Shown here piece by piece: positions 21,318 to 32,473 of a stretch of 64,000 nt of DNA (positions are counted from its first letter, which is position 1; every line of letters starts with the position of its first letter). The DNA is taken from NCBI GenBank assembly GCA_030432755.1, contig JAUILZ010000019.1, forward strand, positions 1 through 64,000, read 5' to 3'. The notes under the pieces are model-generated. The model made no database searches and was not told where the DNA came from. It worked only from the letters and a program-made list of their open reading frames with translations. The translations under genes and the position numbers were made by a program. This DNA comes from Gammaproteobacteria bacterium. GTDB taxonomy: Bacteria > Pseudomonadota > Gammaproteobacteria > Arenicellales > Poriferihabitantaceae.

Positions 21318-22868
21318 CTATTTCTGGAACATCTTCAACATGCGCTGGGTGACGAGAAAGCCCCCCGCGATGTTGATGGATGCGATGGTGACCGCGATCA
21401 CCGCGAGCACGACGCCGATCCAGCCGGGTGACGCCACCTGCAACAGCGCGCCGATGACGATGATGCCACTGATGGCATTGGTCACGCTCATGAGCGGCGT
21501 ATGCAGCGCCGGGGTCACATTCCAGATCACCTGCCAGCCGATGAAGCAGGCGAGCACGAAGACGATGAAGTGGTTCATGAAGCTGGGCGGCGCCACGGAG
21601 CCCATGGCGAGGATCGCGATGCCGGCCACCGCCATGCCCGCAACGGTGATCCAGGCGCGGTTCTTCGGCGGCGTCTCGACTACGGGCGCCGCGGCCTTCG
21701 GTTTCGCTTTCGGTGCCGCGGACAGCTTCACCGGTGGCGGCGGCCAGGTGATTTCGCCGTCCTTGACCACGGTGGCGCTGCGGATCACCTCGTCCTCCAT
21801 GTTGACGTTCAAAACGCCGTCCTTCTCCGGGGTGAGATCGGTGATCAGGTGGCGCACGTTGGTGGCGTAGAGCTGGCTCGCCTGGGACGCCATGCGGCTG
21901 GGGAAGTCGGTATAGCCGACGACGGTAACATCGCCATGCCTGACGACTTCGTTGGGTACGGTGACCTCGCAGTTGCCGCCCATTTCCGCGGCGAGGTCGA
22001 CGATCACGCTGCCGGGTTTCATCGACTCCACCATCTCGCGGGTGATCAGCTTGGGCGCCGGCTTGCCCGGGATGAGCGCGGTGGTGATGATGATGTCCAC
22101 TTCCTTCGCCTGCTCGGCGAACAGCGCCATCTCGGCGGCGATGAATTCCTCGCTCATCACCTTGGCGTAACCACCCTCGCCGCTGCCGTCCTCGGCGAAA
22201 TCGAGCAGGAGGAATTCCGCGTTCATGCTCTCGATCTGCTCCTTGACCTCGGGCCGGGTATCGAAGGCACGGACGATTGCGCCGAGGCTGTCCGCCGCGC
22301 CGATGGCGGCAAGACCCGCCACGCCGGCGCCGATGACCAGCACCTTCGCCGGCGGCACCTTGCCCGCGGCGGTGATCTGGCCGGTGAAGAAGCGGCCGAA
22401 ATGCTGGCCCGCCTCGATCACCGCGCGGTAGCCGGCGATATTGGCCATGGACGAGAGCACGTCCATCTTCTGCGCGCGCGAGATGCGCGGAATCGCTTCC
22501 ATCGCCATCGCGGTCGCGCCACGCCCGGCGATGTCCTTCAGTAGCGCTTCGCTCTGTGCCGGCGCGAGCATAGCGATGAGTATCTTGCCGGCGTCAAGGA
22601 GTTCGGTCTCGTCGCGCCCGATTGACTCGTTTCGCTGCGGCGCGCGGACCTTGCAGATCATCTCCGCCTGGCTCCACAGTTCCGTTGTATCATTGATGAT
22701 CGTGGCGCCAGCTTCCGTGAACGCTGCGTCGGAGTACCCGGCCTCCTGGCCGGCTCCGGTTTCCACCAGGACCTCGTGTCCCAGCTTGCTCAGTTTCCGG
22801 GCTTCATCCGGCGTACAGGCGACGCGTCGCTCGCTGGCCTGGATTTCCCTCGGGATGCCAATTTTCAT
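21318..22868 (-). CDS. pntA: NAD(P) transhydrogenase subunit alpha
   Basis: Alpha subunit with the NAD-binding dI domain and part of the membrane domain. At 516 residues it is the undivided form seen in enterobacteria, not the split PntAA/PntAB form. The dI core has [20 protein letters not shown], the Rossmann motif [17 protein letters not shown] and the mobile-loop [13 protein letters not shown]. An alanine-, lysine- and proline-rich linker leads to four C-terminal membrane helices. The 278-base divergent gap to rnr should hold both promoters, but I see no convincing box. Confidence 0.97.
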   Translation of the reverse strand: MKIGIPREIQASERRVACTPDEARKLSKLGHEVLVETGAGQEAGYSDAAFTEAGATIINDTTELWSQAEMICKVRAPQRNESIGRDETELLDAGKILIAMLAPAQSEALLKDIAGRGATAMAMEAIPRISRAQKMDVLSSMANIAGYRAVIEAGQHFGRFFTGQITAAGKVPPAKVLVIGAGVAGLAAIGAADSLGAIVRAFDTRPEVKEQIESMNAEFLLLDFAEDGSGEGGYAKVMSEEFIAAEMALFAEQAKEVDIIITTALIPGKPAPKLITREMVESMKPGSVIVDLAAEMGGNCEVTVPNEVVRHGDVTVVGYTDFPSRMASQASQLYATNVRHLITDLTPEKDGVLNVNMEDEVIRSATVVKDGEITWPPPPVKLSAAPKAKPKAAAPVVETPPKNRAWITVAGMAVAGIAILAMGSVAPPSFMNHFIVFVLACFIGWQVIWNVTPALHTPLMSVTNAISGIIVIGALLQVASPGWIGVVLAVIAVTIASINIAGGFLVTQRMLKMFQK

Positions 22869-23146
22869 GGTGTATTGATAAGGAGATTGAAAAGGAAATG
22901 GGTCGCGCCGCGCTTGTTGTTGTGTGCTGAACTATCGGTGCCGTGATTTGGCCCGCTTCCCGGAATCCCGCGCCAAGCCGACCGTGCCGACCGGAACGGG
23001 ACCCGCGGGATTAACCATAAAGGAAAGCTATACAAGCAATAAGTAATTCAATATTCAGGTATTTTTGGCGCAGCGATCAGGATTTCCTGCAATGCTACCA
23101 AGGTCCCCCCCGATTACCAATACACGAACAGAAAACAATTCCATCC

Positions 23147-25441
23147 TTGACTGATTCAGACTACAGAGCCGCGGACGACAGCGGCATCCCGGTACCCTCG
23201 CGCAGCCTCATCCTGCGTTACCTGTCCAGCGAGGGCGGCCCGGTGACCTTTCGCCAGTTGTGCCGCCATTTCGAGCTCGACGAAAAAGCCGCGCGGCGTG
23301 CCCTGTCGAGCCGCCTGGAGCGGCTCCAACGCCAGGGCGTGGTGATCGTCGATCGCCGCGGACGGCTCGCTCTGCCGGATCGCATGGGCGCCTTTTTCGG
23401 CCGGGTGATCGGCCACCCCAACGGATTCGGGTTCGTGCGCCCGGATGAAGGCGGTGACGATCTCTACCTCCATCACAAGCAGATGCGCCGCGTGCTGCAC
23501 GGCGACCGCGTGGTGGCGAAACTGAAGGACGTGGATTCCCGCGGACGCAAGGAGGGCGCTATCGTCGAGGTCATCGTCGATCCCGATCGGGAGATCGTCG
23601 GCCATTTCCGTATCGAGGAAGGGGTCGGTTTCGTCGAGCCGGACGACGCCCGTTTCGGCCGCGATATCGCCATCCCCGCGGATGCCTACGGGCCCGCCCA
23701 GAACGGCGACATCGTGGTGGTGAAGATCATCCAGCACCCGGTACAGCATCATCATGCGGTGGGCAGCGTGCTCCACGTTATGGGCAGCGAACTGGCCCCC
23801 GGCATGGAAACCGACATCGCCATCCGCAAGCACGAGATCCCGGCGACCTGGCCGGAGGCGGTGGAGCGTCAGCTCGAGCGCGAGCAGCGACGCCTGAAGA
23901 GCGCGCGCATGGACGACAGCCGCGAGGACATCCGCGATCTTGCGCTGGTGACCATCGACGGCGCCGATGCGCGCGATTTCGACGACGCGGTGTACTGCGA
24001 GCGCAACCGCCGTGGCTGGCGGCTGGTGGTGGCGATCGCCGACGTGAGCCACTACGTGCGCGTGGATTCACCCCTCGACGGCGAGGCTTACGCCCGTGGC
24101 AACTCGGTGTACTTCCCTAACCGGGTGATTCCGATGCTGCCGGAGCTGTTGTCCAACGGCACCTGTTCACTCAACCCGGAAGTGGACCGCTGCTGCATGG
24201 TCTGCGACATGCAGGTCAGCCGCGCGGGCAACGTGACCGACTACGATTTCTATCCCGGGCTCATGCATTCCCGCGCGCGGCTGACCTACGACGTTGTCGC
24301 GCGCATCGTCGCCGACCATGACCCCGTGGCGCGCGCCGAGTGGTCTGAGGTCTGCGATCACCTCGATGACCTGCACCTGCTCTACCAGGCCTTCGCAAAG
24401 CAGCGCGACCGCCGGGGCACGATCAACTTCGAGTTCCCCGAGCCGCTGATTCATTTCGACGAGAACCAGCGCATCGACCGCATCACCATCCGCGAGCGCA
24501 ACGTCGCCCATCGCATCATCGAGGAATGCATGCTCGCGGCCAACGTCTGCGCCGGCGAGCTGGTGCGCGATCATTACGCCGAGTCCGGCATCTACCGCAA
24601 CCACGAGGGGCCGGATCCTGACGCCCTTGCCGATCTGCAGGCCTTTCTCAAGGGCATCGGCCTGCATCTCGAGGGTGGCGACTCGCCCGACGCGTCGAAC
24701 TACGCGGCGTTACTACGTCAGGCGGCGAAGCGGCCCGCCATCGCCGGCGTGGCGCAGACCGTGCTGCTCAGGAGCCTGAGCCAGGCGGTGTACGGCGCCG
24801 AACCGCTCGGCCACTTCGCGTTGTCCTACCCGATCTACACCCATTTCACCTCGCCCATCCGGCGCTATCCCGATCTCGTGGTGCATCGGCTGATCCGGCG
24901 CATCATCTCCGGCAGCAATCGGCACGTCGCCCCGGGCGGGGTTTCCATGGGGGAGGTGGGAGAGCATTGCTCCTTTACCGAACGCCGCGCCGACGACGCG
25001 GTGCGCGACGTGGTGTCGTGGCTCAAGGCGGAGTTCATGCAGGAACATATCGGCGAGGAATTTGACGGCGTCATCAGCGGGGTCAAGGAATTCGGCATCT
25101 TCGTCCAACTCGACGACGTCTTCGTCGACGGCCTCGTGCATGTAACCGCCCTCGGCAATGATTACTACCGCTATGATCCCCACGGCCTGCTCCTGCAGGG
25201 CGATCGCAGCGGGCGACGCTTCCGCCTGGGTGATCGCATCCGGGTCCGGGTGGCGAGCGTGGATCTCGATCTCGCGCGCATCGATTTCGAATTGCCCGGG
25301 GGAAGCGGAGGAACGGGGCGGAAGGTTGCGAAAGCGCCACGCCGGTCAGCGGATCGCGGCGCGGGGGTGAAGCGGCAACCGGGTTCGAGCGGGAAACCAG
25401 GCGGAAAGAAGAAACGTGGTGGAAAAAACAAAAAGCGCTGA
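23147..25441 (+). CDS. rnr: Ribonuclease R
   Basis: Processive 3'-5' exoribonuclease able to degrade structured RNA. The 764 residues contain an N-terminal winged-helix region (SRSLILRYLSSEGGPVTFRQLCRHF), cold-shock domains (GRVIGHPNGFGFVRPD), and the RNB catalytic domain with TIDGADARDFDDAV, whose aspartates bind metal. An S1 domain (GVISGVKEFGIFVQLDDVFVDGLVHV) and a lysine- and arginine-rich tail follow. The start is given as TTG 23147 because no ATG precedes the conserved region and no good Shine-Dalgarno is visible; GTG alternatives downstream would cut the helix. rlmB overlaps its end by 26 bases. Confidence 0.95.
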   Translation: MTDSDYRAADDSGIPVPSRSLILRYLSSEGGPVTFRQLCRHFELDEKAARRALSSRLERLQRQGVVIVDRRGRLALPDRMGAFFGRVIGHPNGFGFVRPDEGGDDLYLHHKQMRRVLHGDRVVAKLKDVDSRGRKEGAIVEVIVDPDREIVGHFRIEEGVGFVEPDDARFGRDIAIPADAYGPAQNGDIVVVKIIQHPVQHHHAVGSVLHVMGSELAPGMETDIAIRKHEIPATWPEAVERQLEREQRRLKSARMDDSREDIRDLALVTIDGADARDFDDAVYCERNRRGWRLVVAIADVSHYVRVDSPLDGEAYARGNSVYFPNRVIPMLPELLSNGTCSLNPEVDRCCMVCDMQVSRAGNVTDYDFYPGLMHSRARLTYDVVARIVADHDPVARAEWSEVCDHLDDLHLLYQAFAKQRDRRGTINFEFPEPLIHFDENQRIDRITIRERNVAHRIIEECMLAANVCAGELVRDHYAESGIYRNHEGPDPDALADLQAFLKGIGLHLEGGDSPDASNYAALLRQAAKRPAIAGVAQTVLLRSLSQAVYGAEPLGHFALSYPIYTHFTSPIRRYPDLVVHRLIRRIISGSNRHVAPGGVSMGEVGEHCSFTERRADDAVRDVVSWLKAEFMQEHIGEEFDGVISGVKEFGIFVQLDDVFVDGLVHVTALGNDYYRYDPHGLLLQGDRSGRRFRLGDRIRVRVASVDLDLARIDFELPGGSGGTGRKVAKAPRRSADRGAGVKRQPGSSGKPGGKKKRGGKNKKR

Positions 25442-26216
25442 GGAGGGCGGTCGTCGCCTTGCCGGTTTCCACGCGGTTTCCGCCACCCTGCGGCGGGAGC
25501 CCGATACCATCGAGACGCTCTGGCTGGACCGCGGTCGTCACGATCCGCGCATGCGCAAGATCGCGAGCCTCGCCCGGGAGGCCGGTGTCGACATCCAGCG
25601 GGTGGAACGGAGCGAACTGGACCGCATCGGCAACGGGCTTCGCCACCAGGGCGTGGTGGCCCGGCTGCGTGACGCGCCGCCAAGGTCCGGCGGCAACCTG
25701 TTCGCGTTTCTCGGCGCGCTGACAAAGGAACCGTTTCTCCTGGTGCTCGACCAGGTGCAGGATCCCCACAACCTCGGCGCCTGCCTGCGTACCGCGGAAT
25801 GCGCCGGTGTCGATGCGGTGATCCTGCCGCGGGACGGCGCGGCGCCGGTCAACGACACCGTGCGCCGGGTGGCGGCGGGGGCGGCCGAGCGCATGCCGGT
25901 GTTTACCGTCACCAACCTCGCGCGCACCCTGGCGGCGCTGAAGGAGGAGGGCGTCTGGATCACCGGCACGTCGGACGCCGGCGACGACAGTCTCTACGCG
26001 GTGGACCTCACCGGTCCGCTGGCGGTAGTGCTTGGCGCCGAGGGCAGCGGCATCCGCCGCCTCACCGCGGAAGCCTGCGACCGCGTGGTACGTATCCCCA
26101 TGGCGGGCGCGGTGTCTAGCCTCAACGTGTCCGTCGCCACCGGCGTGGCGCTGTTCGAGGCGAGGCGGCAGCGGGATCGGGCTGCCGCAGACGGGAAAGT
26201 TGACGCAGTGGTTTGA
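25416..26216 (+). CDS. rlmB: 23S rRNA (guanosine-2'-O-)-methyltransferase RlmB
   Basis: SPOUT-class enzyme that methylates G2251 of 23S rRNA. The 266 residues have the SpoU substrate-binding domain (RLAGFHAVSATLRREPDTIETLWLD) and the three knot motifs (NLGACLRTAECAGVDAVILP, LGAEGSGIRRL, IPMAGAVSSLNVSVATGVALFEARRQ). The start is one of two tandem GTG codons (25416, 25419) inside the end of rnr, so the two are translationally coupled. The rnr-rlmB pair is conserved in gammaproteobacteria. Confidence 0.95.
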   Translation: MVEKTKSAEEGGRRLAGFHAVSATLRREPDTIETLWLDRGRHDPRMRKIASLAREAGVDIQRVERSELDRIGNGLRHQGVVARLRDAPPRSGGNLFAFLGALTKEPFLLVLDQVQDPHNLGACLRTAECAGVDAVILPRDGAAPVNDTVRRVAAGAAERMPVFTVTNLARTLAALKEEGVWITGTSDAGDDSLYAVDLTGPLAVVLGAEGSGIRRLTAEACDRVVRIPMAGAVSSLNVSVATGVALFEARRQRDRAAADGKVDAVV

Positions 26217-26545
26217 CGAGGCGGGCGGCGTGACCGGGCACTACCTGTACAAGACTTGCTGGCTAGTCGGTATTTTGTGACATGGATCCCAGCTTACGCT
26301 GGATTTTCAAGAAGTGTAGCGAAGGCATGTATCCTGATCCGCAGTCTCCACAGGGGCGACTCCAGCGGATTTCGGCAGGAACTCCATGCCGGAACAGATC
26401 GAAACGCCAGCGAAAGCATGTCCCAGCGAAAGCTGGGGCTGGCGTCCATGTATGAGAATCCCGAACGAGGTCCGGCTACGGAGAACCGTACAGGCTGTAG
26501 CACCTGGGCGAACCATGCCGAGCCTCCCTACTATGCAACACCCTT
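26217..26545. repeat. Convergent intergenic region with nested hairpins
   Basis: This 329-base gap between the convergent rlmB and the glutamate-synthase-like gene holds no convincing gene. It carries REP-like dyads: CCAGC-TTAC-GCTGG at 26289-26302, and a nested structure with outer arms CGCCAGC (26405-26411) and GCTGGCG (26438-26444) around CCCAGC-GAAA-GCTGGG (26422-26437). The left unit begins CATGGATCCCAGC, and the right unit read on minus begins CATGGACGCCAGC, so the pair is inverted. A role in ending transcripts from both sides is plausible. Confidence 0.55.
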
Positions 26546-28021
26546 TCATGAAACAACCCGCGGATATAGCTCGCTCATTCGAATCGACTTGCCGTTCTCC
26601 TGCACAAGGCGTACATGCTTTCGTTCCAGCGCGCGTGGCTCCGGCACGCCGCAGGAATGGGCGATGATCTCCACCGCGCCGGTGATCTGGGCGACGTAGT
26701 TGGCGACCTTGACCGCCTTGTCGGCCGGATCGAGTCCTTTCTGCAGGCGTGGATCGTGGGTGGTGATGCCAGTGGGGCAGGTATTGCGGTGGCAGCGCAG
26801 TGACTGGATGCAGCCGAGGGCGAACATGAAGCCGCGCGCGGAATTGACGAAGTCCGCGCCGGTGCAGAGCGCCCAGGCAACGCCCGCCGGGTTGACCAGT
26901 TTCCCCGAGGTCACCACGCGGATGCGTTGACGCAGCCCGTGGGCGTCCAGCGCGTCCACCAGCAGCGGCAGCGATTCGCGGATAGGCAGACCGACGTGGT
27001 CCATGAGCGTCATCGGCGCGGCGCCGGTGCCACCGTCGCCACTGTCGAGGGTGATGAAGTCCGGCGCGCTGCCGAGCCCGCGGCGGTTGATCTCCTCGAA
27101 AAGTTCGTGCACCCATTCCATGCCCCCGGCGACGAACTTGATGCCAGTGGGCTTGCCGCCGATATCCCGCACGCGCTCGATCATGTCGATCAGTTCGCCG
27201 ATGTCGTTGATGTCGGGGTGGCGGTTGGGCGAGATCGATGGCTGGCCCGCCGGGATGCCGCGGATCTGTGCGATCTCTTGCGTCACCTTTTCCCCCGGCA
27301 GGATGCCGCCCTTGCCGGGCTTGGCGCCCTGGGACAGCTTGATCTCCACCATCCGCACCGTGTCGTGTGCGGTGACCTCGCGCAACCGCTCCGTACTGAG
27401 ATGGCCTTGCGCGTTGCGCACGCCGTACTTCGCGGTGCCGAACTGGAACACGATGTCGCCGCCGCCCTCGAGATGCCAGGTCGACAACCCGCCCTCGCCG
27501 GTATTGAGCCAGCAGCCCGCGAGCTTCGCCCCCGCCGAAAGCGCGCGCACCGCGGGGCGCGAGATCGCGCCATAGCTCATTGCCGAGATATTGATGATGC
27601 TGTTATTGCTATAGGGCGTTCGGCACCAGCCTTCGCCAACGGTAACCGTCGCTGGCGGGCGCTTCTGTTCGTCCAGCAGGGGAAAGGCGCAATTCTCGAA
27701 GATCGGCGTGCCGCGGATCTCCAGGCTGCGGGTCGAGCCAAAGGCGACGGTGGTACTGTTGTCCTTGCTGGCGTGCTCGATCCACTGCCGTTCGGCGCGG
27801 TTGAACGGCATCTCCTCGCGGTCCATGGCGAAGAAGTACTGGCGGAAGAACTCCCCGAGGGTGGAGAAGATGTAGCGGAAATGTCCGATGACGGGATAGT
27901 TCCGCAGCACCGCGTCGCGCGTCTGGGTGACGTCGCGGACGTAGAGCCCGATGAGCAGCAGGATGCCGATTCCCACCAGCAGCAGGAACAGGTCGGACAG
28001 GATTGACAGCCAGGCGGACAT
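26546..28021 (-). CDS. Membrane-anchored FMN-binding glutamate synthase-like protein
   Basis: A 491-residue protein with an N-terminal hydrophobic helix (LFLLLVGIGILLLIGLYV) and then a domain equal to the central FMN-binding region of the GltB large subunit. Motifs include ISAMSYGAISRPAVRALSAGA, GEGGLSTWH, IKLSQGAKPGKGGILPGEKV, ITLDSGDGGTGAAP and a cysteine cluster CIQSLRCHRNTCPTGI that could bind a 3Fe-4S cluster as in GltB. The amidotransferase and FAD-binding parts of a full synthase are missing and no gltD is nearby. Such stand-alone proteins are widespread; what they do is not settled. Confidence 0.88.
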   Translation of the reverse strand: MSAWLSILSDLFLLLVGIGILLLIGLYVRDVTQTRDAVLRNYPVIGHFRYIFSTLGEFFRQYFFAMDREEMPFNRAERQWIEHASKDNSTTVAFGSTRSLEIRGTPIFENCAFPLLDEQKRPPATVTVGEGWCRTPYSNNSIINISAMSYGAISRPAVRALSAGAKLAGCWLNTGEGGLSTWHLEGGGDIVFQFGTAKYGVRNAQGHLSTERLREVTAHDTVRMVEIKLSQGAKPGKGGILPGEKVTQEIAQIRGIPAGQPSISPNRHPDINDIGELIDMIERVRDIGGKPTGIKFVAGGMEWVHELFEEINRRGLGSAPDFITLDSGDGGTGAAPMTLMDHVGLPIRESLPLLVDALDAHGLRQRIRVVTSGKLVNPAGVAWALCTGADFVNSARGFMFALGCIQSLRCHRNTCPTGITTHDPRLQKGLDPADKAVKVANYVAQITGAVEIIAHSCGVPEPRALERKHVRLVQENGKSIRMSELYPRVVS

Positions 28022-28131
28022 CGTGGCGTCCCGGGTCGGGTTGATGACGGGCGGGCTGTCCCGGGCCGAAAGTCACCGGCCACCGGTCCGGAATTCCCGC
28101 CGGCCCGCGAGACACCGCGGGCCGGCAGGTA

Positions 28132-29298
28132 TTATAGATCAAACAGCTTGCTGTACTTTTCGTAGCCTTCCGCGGCGAGCTCGGAGCGGGGAATGAAACG
28201 CAGCGCGGCGGAATTGATGCAGTAGCGCAGGCCGGTGGGCGCGGGGCCGTCCTTGAACACGTGGCCGAGGTGGGCGTCGCCGTAGCGGCTGCGCACCTCG
28301 GTGCGCGGCAGACCGAGGCGGAGGTCCAGTTCCTCGACGATGTACGCCTCGTCGATGGGTTGGGTAAAGCTCGGCCACCCGGTGCGCGAGTCGTACTTGT
28401 CGGTGGAGGAGAACAGCGGCTCGCCGCTGGTGATGTCGACGTAGATGCCGTCTTCCTTGTTGTCCCAGTACTCGTTGTCGTAAGGACGTTCGGTGCCCTC
28501 GTGCTGGGTCACCTTGTACTGCAGCGGGGTGAGGCGCGCGCGCAGTTCCTCGTCGCTGGGCTTGGTGTAGGTTGCCCCGGATTCGCTGGTGTTCGCCTGG
28601 GCCGGTTCAGATGTCGCGGCGGCAATTGCCGCCGCGCCGACATAGGGCGCGGTCAGCTCGGAACCCCAGGTCTTCGCGAGGAACTGGTCGCGTCCCGAGC
28701 CGTGGCGGTAGACCTTGTAGCGAAGTGGGCTTTTCTTGTAGTAGTCCTGGTGATAACCCTCGGCTTTCCAGAATGTGCCCAGCGGTTCGACTTCCACCAC
28801 GATGGGCTTGGCGAAGCGACCGGAGGCTTCCAGTTCCGCGATGGATTCCTCGATCCACGCCTTCTGCTGTTCGTCGTGATAGTAGATGGCCGGGCGGTAG
28901 TGATCGCCGCGATCGACGAACTGGCCGTCGGCATCGGTCGGGTCGATCTCGCGCCAGAACCAGTGCAGCAGTTCAGGGTAGCTGATCATCGAAGGGTCGT
29001 AGTGAATCTGCACCGCTTCCGTATGTCCGGTACCGCCGCCGCCGACGTCGTAGTAGGTCGGGTTGTCGGTGTTGCCGCCGGTATAGCCGGAAACTGCTTC
29101 ACTGACGCCGTCGAGTTTCTCGAAGGTGGATTCCACGCACCAGAAGCAGCCGCCCGCAAAGGTGGCAATCGCCTCGCCCGACCCGGACTCCGCGGCCATT
29201 GCCGCGGGGATGTTCTTCTCCAGGGGCCGCTGTCCGGCCCAGAGCGCCGCCAGGGTCACGCCGACCAGGGCGAACGCGATGGTGATCGCCTGTTTCAT
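28132..29298 (-). CDS. msrAB: Periplasmic bifunctional methionine sulfoxide reductase MsrA-MsrB
   Basis: Repairs both S- and R-forms of oxidised methionine. The 388 residues begin with a signal peptide or anchor ([22 protein letters not shown]). The MsrA domain has catalytic Cys51 in GGCFWC and EGYHQDYY. A short alanine-rich linker leads to the MsrB domain with [15 protein letters not shown] and catalytic Cys360 in [13 protein letters not shown]. The MsrB part lacks the zinc-binding CxxC pairs, which puts it in the zinc-free subtype. There is no thioredoxin-like domain as in Neisseria PilB, so an outside electron donor is needed. Confidence 0.94.
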   Translation of the reverse strand: MKQAITIAFALVGVTLAALWAGQRPLEKNIPAAMAAESGSGEAIATFAGGCFWCVESTFEKLDGVSEAVSGYTGGNTDNPTYYDVGGGGTGHTEAVQIHYDPSMISYPELLHWFWREIDPTDADGQFVDRGDHYRPAIYYHDEQQKAWIEESIAELEASGRFAKPIVVEVEPLGTFWKAEGYHQDYYKKSPLRYKVYRHGSGRDQFLAKTWGSELTAPYVGAAAIAAATSEPAQANTSESGATYTKPSDEELRARLTPLQYKVTQHEGTERPYDNEYWDNKEDGIYVDITSGEPLFSSTDKYDSRTGWPSFTQPIDEAYIVEELDLRLGLPRTEVRSRYGDAHLGHVFKDGPAPTGLRYCINSAALRFIPRSELAAEGYEKYSKLFDL

Positions 29299-29437
29299 TT
29301 CGTCACGCCATTGGTGAATACACCCCCATAGAACCGCATTTGCCGGAAAGGTTCAATCTCTCGCTGCCAGTCATGGCGGAGTTCTTGCGGTGCCCCGGCA
29401 TTCCTGTGATATCTTGGTGATTTAACGGTATCTCCCA

Positions 29438-30181
29438 ATGACCGCTCTTAGCGTCAACCTCAACAAGATCGCCCTGCTGCGTAATTCCCGCGGCCGGGAC
29501 TACCCCAACGTGCTCGAGTATGCCCGTCGGCTCGTCGACATGGGCGTGGACGGCATCACGGTGCATCCACGCCAGGACGAGCGCCATATCAAGCGCCAGG
29601 ACACGCTCGAGCTCGGCGCGCTGCTGAAGGACGTTGCCGACGTGGAATTCAATATCGAGGGCTATCCCTCGGCGGACTTTTTCGACCTGGTGGAACGCTC
29701 CAGTCCCGACCAGGTGACCCTTGTGCCCGATAGCGTCGACCAGCTCACCTCGGATCATGGCTGGCAGGTGGCGTCGAGCCTCGACACGCTCGGCCCGGCG
29801 CTGGAACGCATTCGCGCCATCGGCGCGCGCGGCGCCCTGTTCCTTGATCCCGACCTCGCCCAGGTGGAGGCGGCTGCCGCCAGCGGCTACGACCGGATCG
29901 AGCTGTACACCGAACACTACGCGGCATCGTGGGGGACGCCGGAGCAGGCCGCGGTCCTGGCGACCTACCGCGGCGCACTGGAGCGTGCGGTGCTGCTGGG
30001 ACTGGGGGTCAATGCCGGCCACGATCTCGACCTCGACAACCTGGCCGACTTCCTCGCCATCGGCGACGTGCTGGAGGTCTCCATCGGTCACGCGCTGACG
30101 GTGGAGTCCATCGACCGGGGCCTCGCCAACGTGGTTGCCCGCTACCTCGCCATATGCCACACCGCGGGCGGCCCGGCCTAG
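29438..30181 (+). CDS. pdxJ: Pyridoxine 5'-phosphate synthase
   Basis: Condenses 1-deoxyxylulose 5-phosphate with aminoacetone phosphate in the DXP-dependent vitamin B6 route. The 247 residues are standard. Motifs are LSVNLNKIALLRNSRG at the N-terminus, DGITVHPRQDERHI, FNIEGYP, QVTLVPD and the C-terminal NAGHDLDLDNL and EVSIGHALT. It is divergent from msrAB, with a 139-base gap. The usual upstream partners in gammaproteobacteria (recO, era, acpS) are absent. Confidence 0.96.
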   Translation: MTALSVNLNKIALLRNSRGRDYPNVLEYARRLVDMGVDGITVHPRQDERHIKRQDTLELGALLKDVADVEFNIEGYPSADFFDLVERSSPDQVTLVPDSVDQLTSDHGWQVASSLDTLGPALERIRAIGARGALFLDPDLAQVEAAAASGYDRIELYTEHYAASWGTPEQAAVLATYRGALERAVLLGLGVNAGHDLDLDNLADFLAIGDVLEVSIGHALTVESIDRGLANVVARYLAICHTAGGPA

Positions 30182-30190
30182 AGAACTGGC

Positions 30191-30568
30191 CTAGAGAATC
30201 AGTGCCGCGGCTACTTTTCGCCCATCTCCCGCGAGCACGTTATAGGTCCGACAGGCCGCGGGGGTGTCCATCACCTCGACCCCGATGCCACGTTCCAGCA
30301 GCGCGCGGTAGTGCCCGGGGTCGGGGAAGGTGAGTTGCTCTCCGGTACCGAGTATCAGCACCTCCAGGGCCAGTTCGGCAAGGCCCTCGAAGTGCCGGAA
30401 AGCGATGTCTGGCACAGAGGAAACATCCCACAATTCAATGGAGTGGGGTGTTATGATAACGCTTTCGTTGAAGTCGTGTTCGCCAACCGTTATCCACAGC
30501 CCGTCGTCCAGGGAACGGAGGCGGTGGACTATGTTGGCGGTCTCCGGTTTCTCAAGATTGATCTGCAT
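30191..30568 (-). CDS. Mth938-like (DUF498) family protein
   Basis: A 125-residue protein starting at the ATG whose first base is 30568 (MQINLEKPETANIVHRLRS). A longer frame to 30643 exists but adds a basic, unlikely N-terminus. The core VLILGTGEQLTFPDPGHYRALLERGIGVEVMDTPAACRTYNVLAGDGRKVAAALI is the signature of the Mth938-like family. Its function is not known in bacteria; a human relative (NDUFAF3) helps assemble respiratory complex I. It is convergent with pdxJ and divergent from hom, a neighbourhood I recall as common. Confidence 0.88.
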   Translation of the reverse strand: MQINLEKPETANIVHRLRSLDDGLWITVGEHDFNESVIITPHSIELWDVSSVPDIAFRHFEGLAELALEVLILGTGEQLTFPDPGHYRALLERGIGVEVMDTPAACRTYNVLAGDGRKVAAALIL

Positions 30569-30710
30569 GCCGGTGGCGGGTCGGTAGCTTCGCGAGCTGC
30601 GCCGTTTCACACGCGCGGCGCCGACTGCGTTGTCGCAGGCCATCGCCGGTGGAGGCGCGTAACGCGCTGGAGGTCAAATATCCTATGACAAAAACATTCG
30701 TAAAGCCAAC

Positions 30711-32021
<1,311 letters not shown>

Positions 32022-32026
32022 CGGGC

Positions 32027-32288
32027 CAAGCCCGAATAATTCACCAGCCGAAATCGGCCCGATTGCAACCAGATGAACGATTACGACAAATCATTGCGCA
32101 TAGCACCAAAGGCCAGATCACAGTCTGGATTGGGCCCGATTTCTATCCCGGCCCTGACTGGTCCAGGAACGCCTGAGCTTGCGCTTCACTCACACCATAG
32201 CAACGGCTATGCTGTTCGCTCCAGCGCGGCGCCCAGCCGCCCCTGGCCTGCGTCAGCATCCGGGATGCTGGTGAAATATCCGGGCTAG
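32027..32288. mobile_element. MITE-like element, copy A
   Basis: A 262-base element about 90% identical by hand alignment to the copy at 46908-47170; the right 165 bases differ at only five positions. The right end, read inwards on minus, is CTAG then CCCGGATATTTCACCAG. The left end is a decayed match (CAAGCCCGAATAATTCACCAG has three changes from copy B). Internal hairpins CATAGC-AACG-GCTATG (32206-32221) and CAGCATCC-G-GGATGCTG are kept. No transposase is encoded. It lies between hom and gspD. Confidence 0.85.
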
Positions 32289-32473
32289 AATCCCGCCATG
32301 CTCCCGGGTAGATCGCCTTGACTGTCCTACTAAACATCCTTGAACGACTGCGCCGTTCCTGTTGTCCGGGAGGGAATGTTCTCCGTTTGCCTGGGTGGTG
32401 TCGAATTGTTTGTTTATCGTTGGAGCGACCATCGGTGCCGCCCCGGGATTTCGTGACAGACTGGCGGTCGCGT

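Noticed and set aside
26256-26699. A 147-codon plus-strand frame over the rlmB 3' gap
   Set aside because: It runs into the opposite strand of the flavoprotein gene, and its first half is hairpin repeats.
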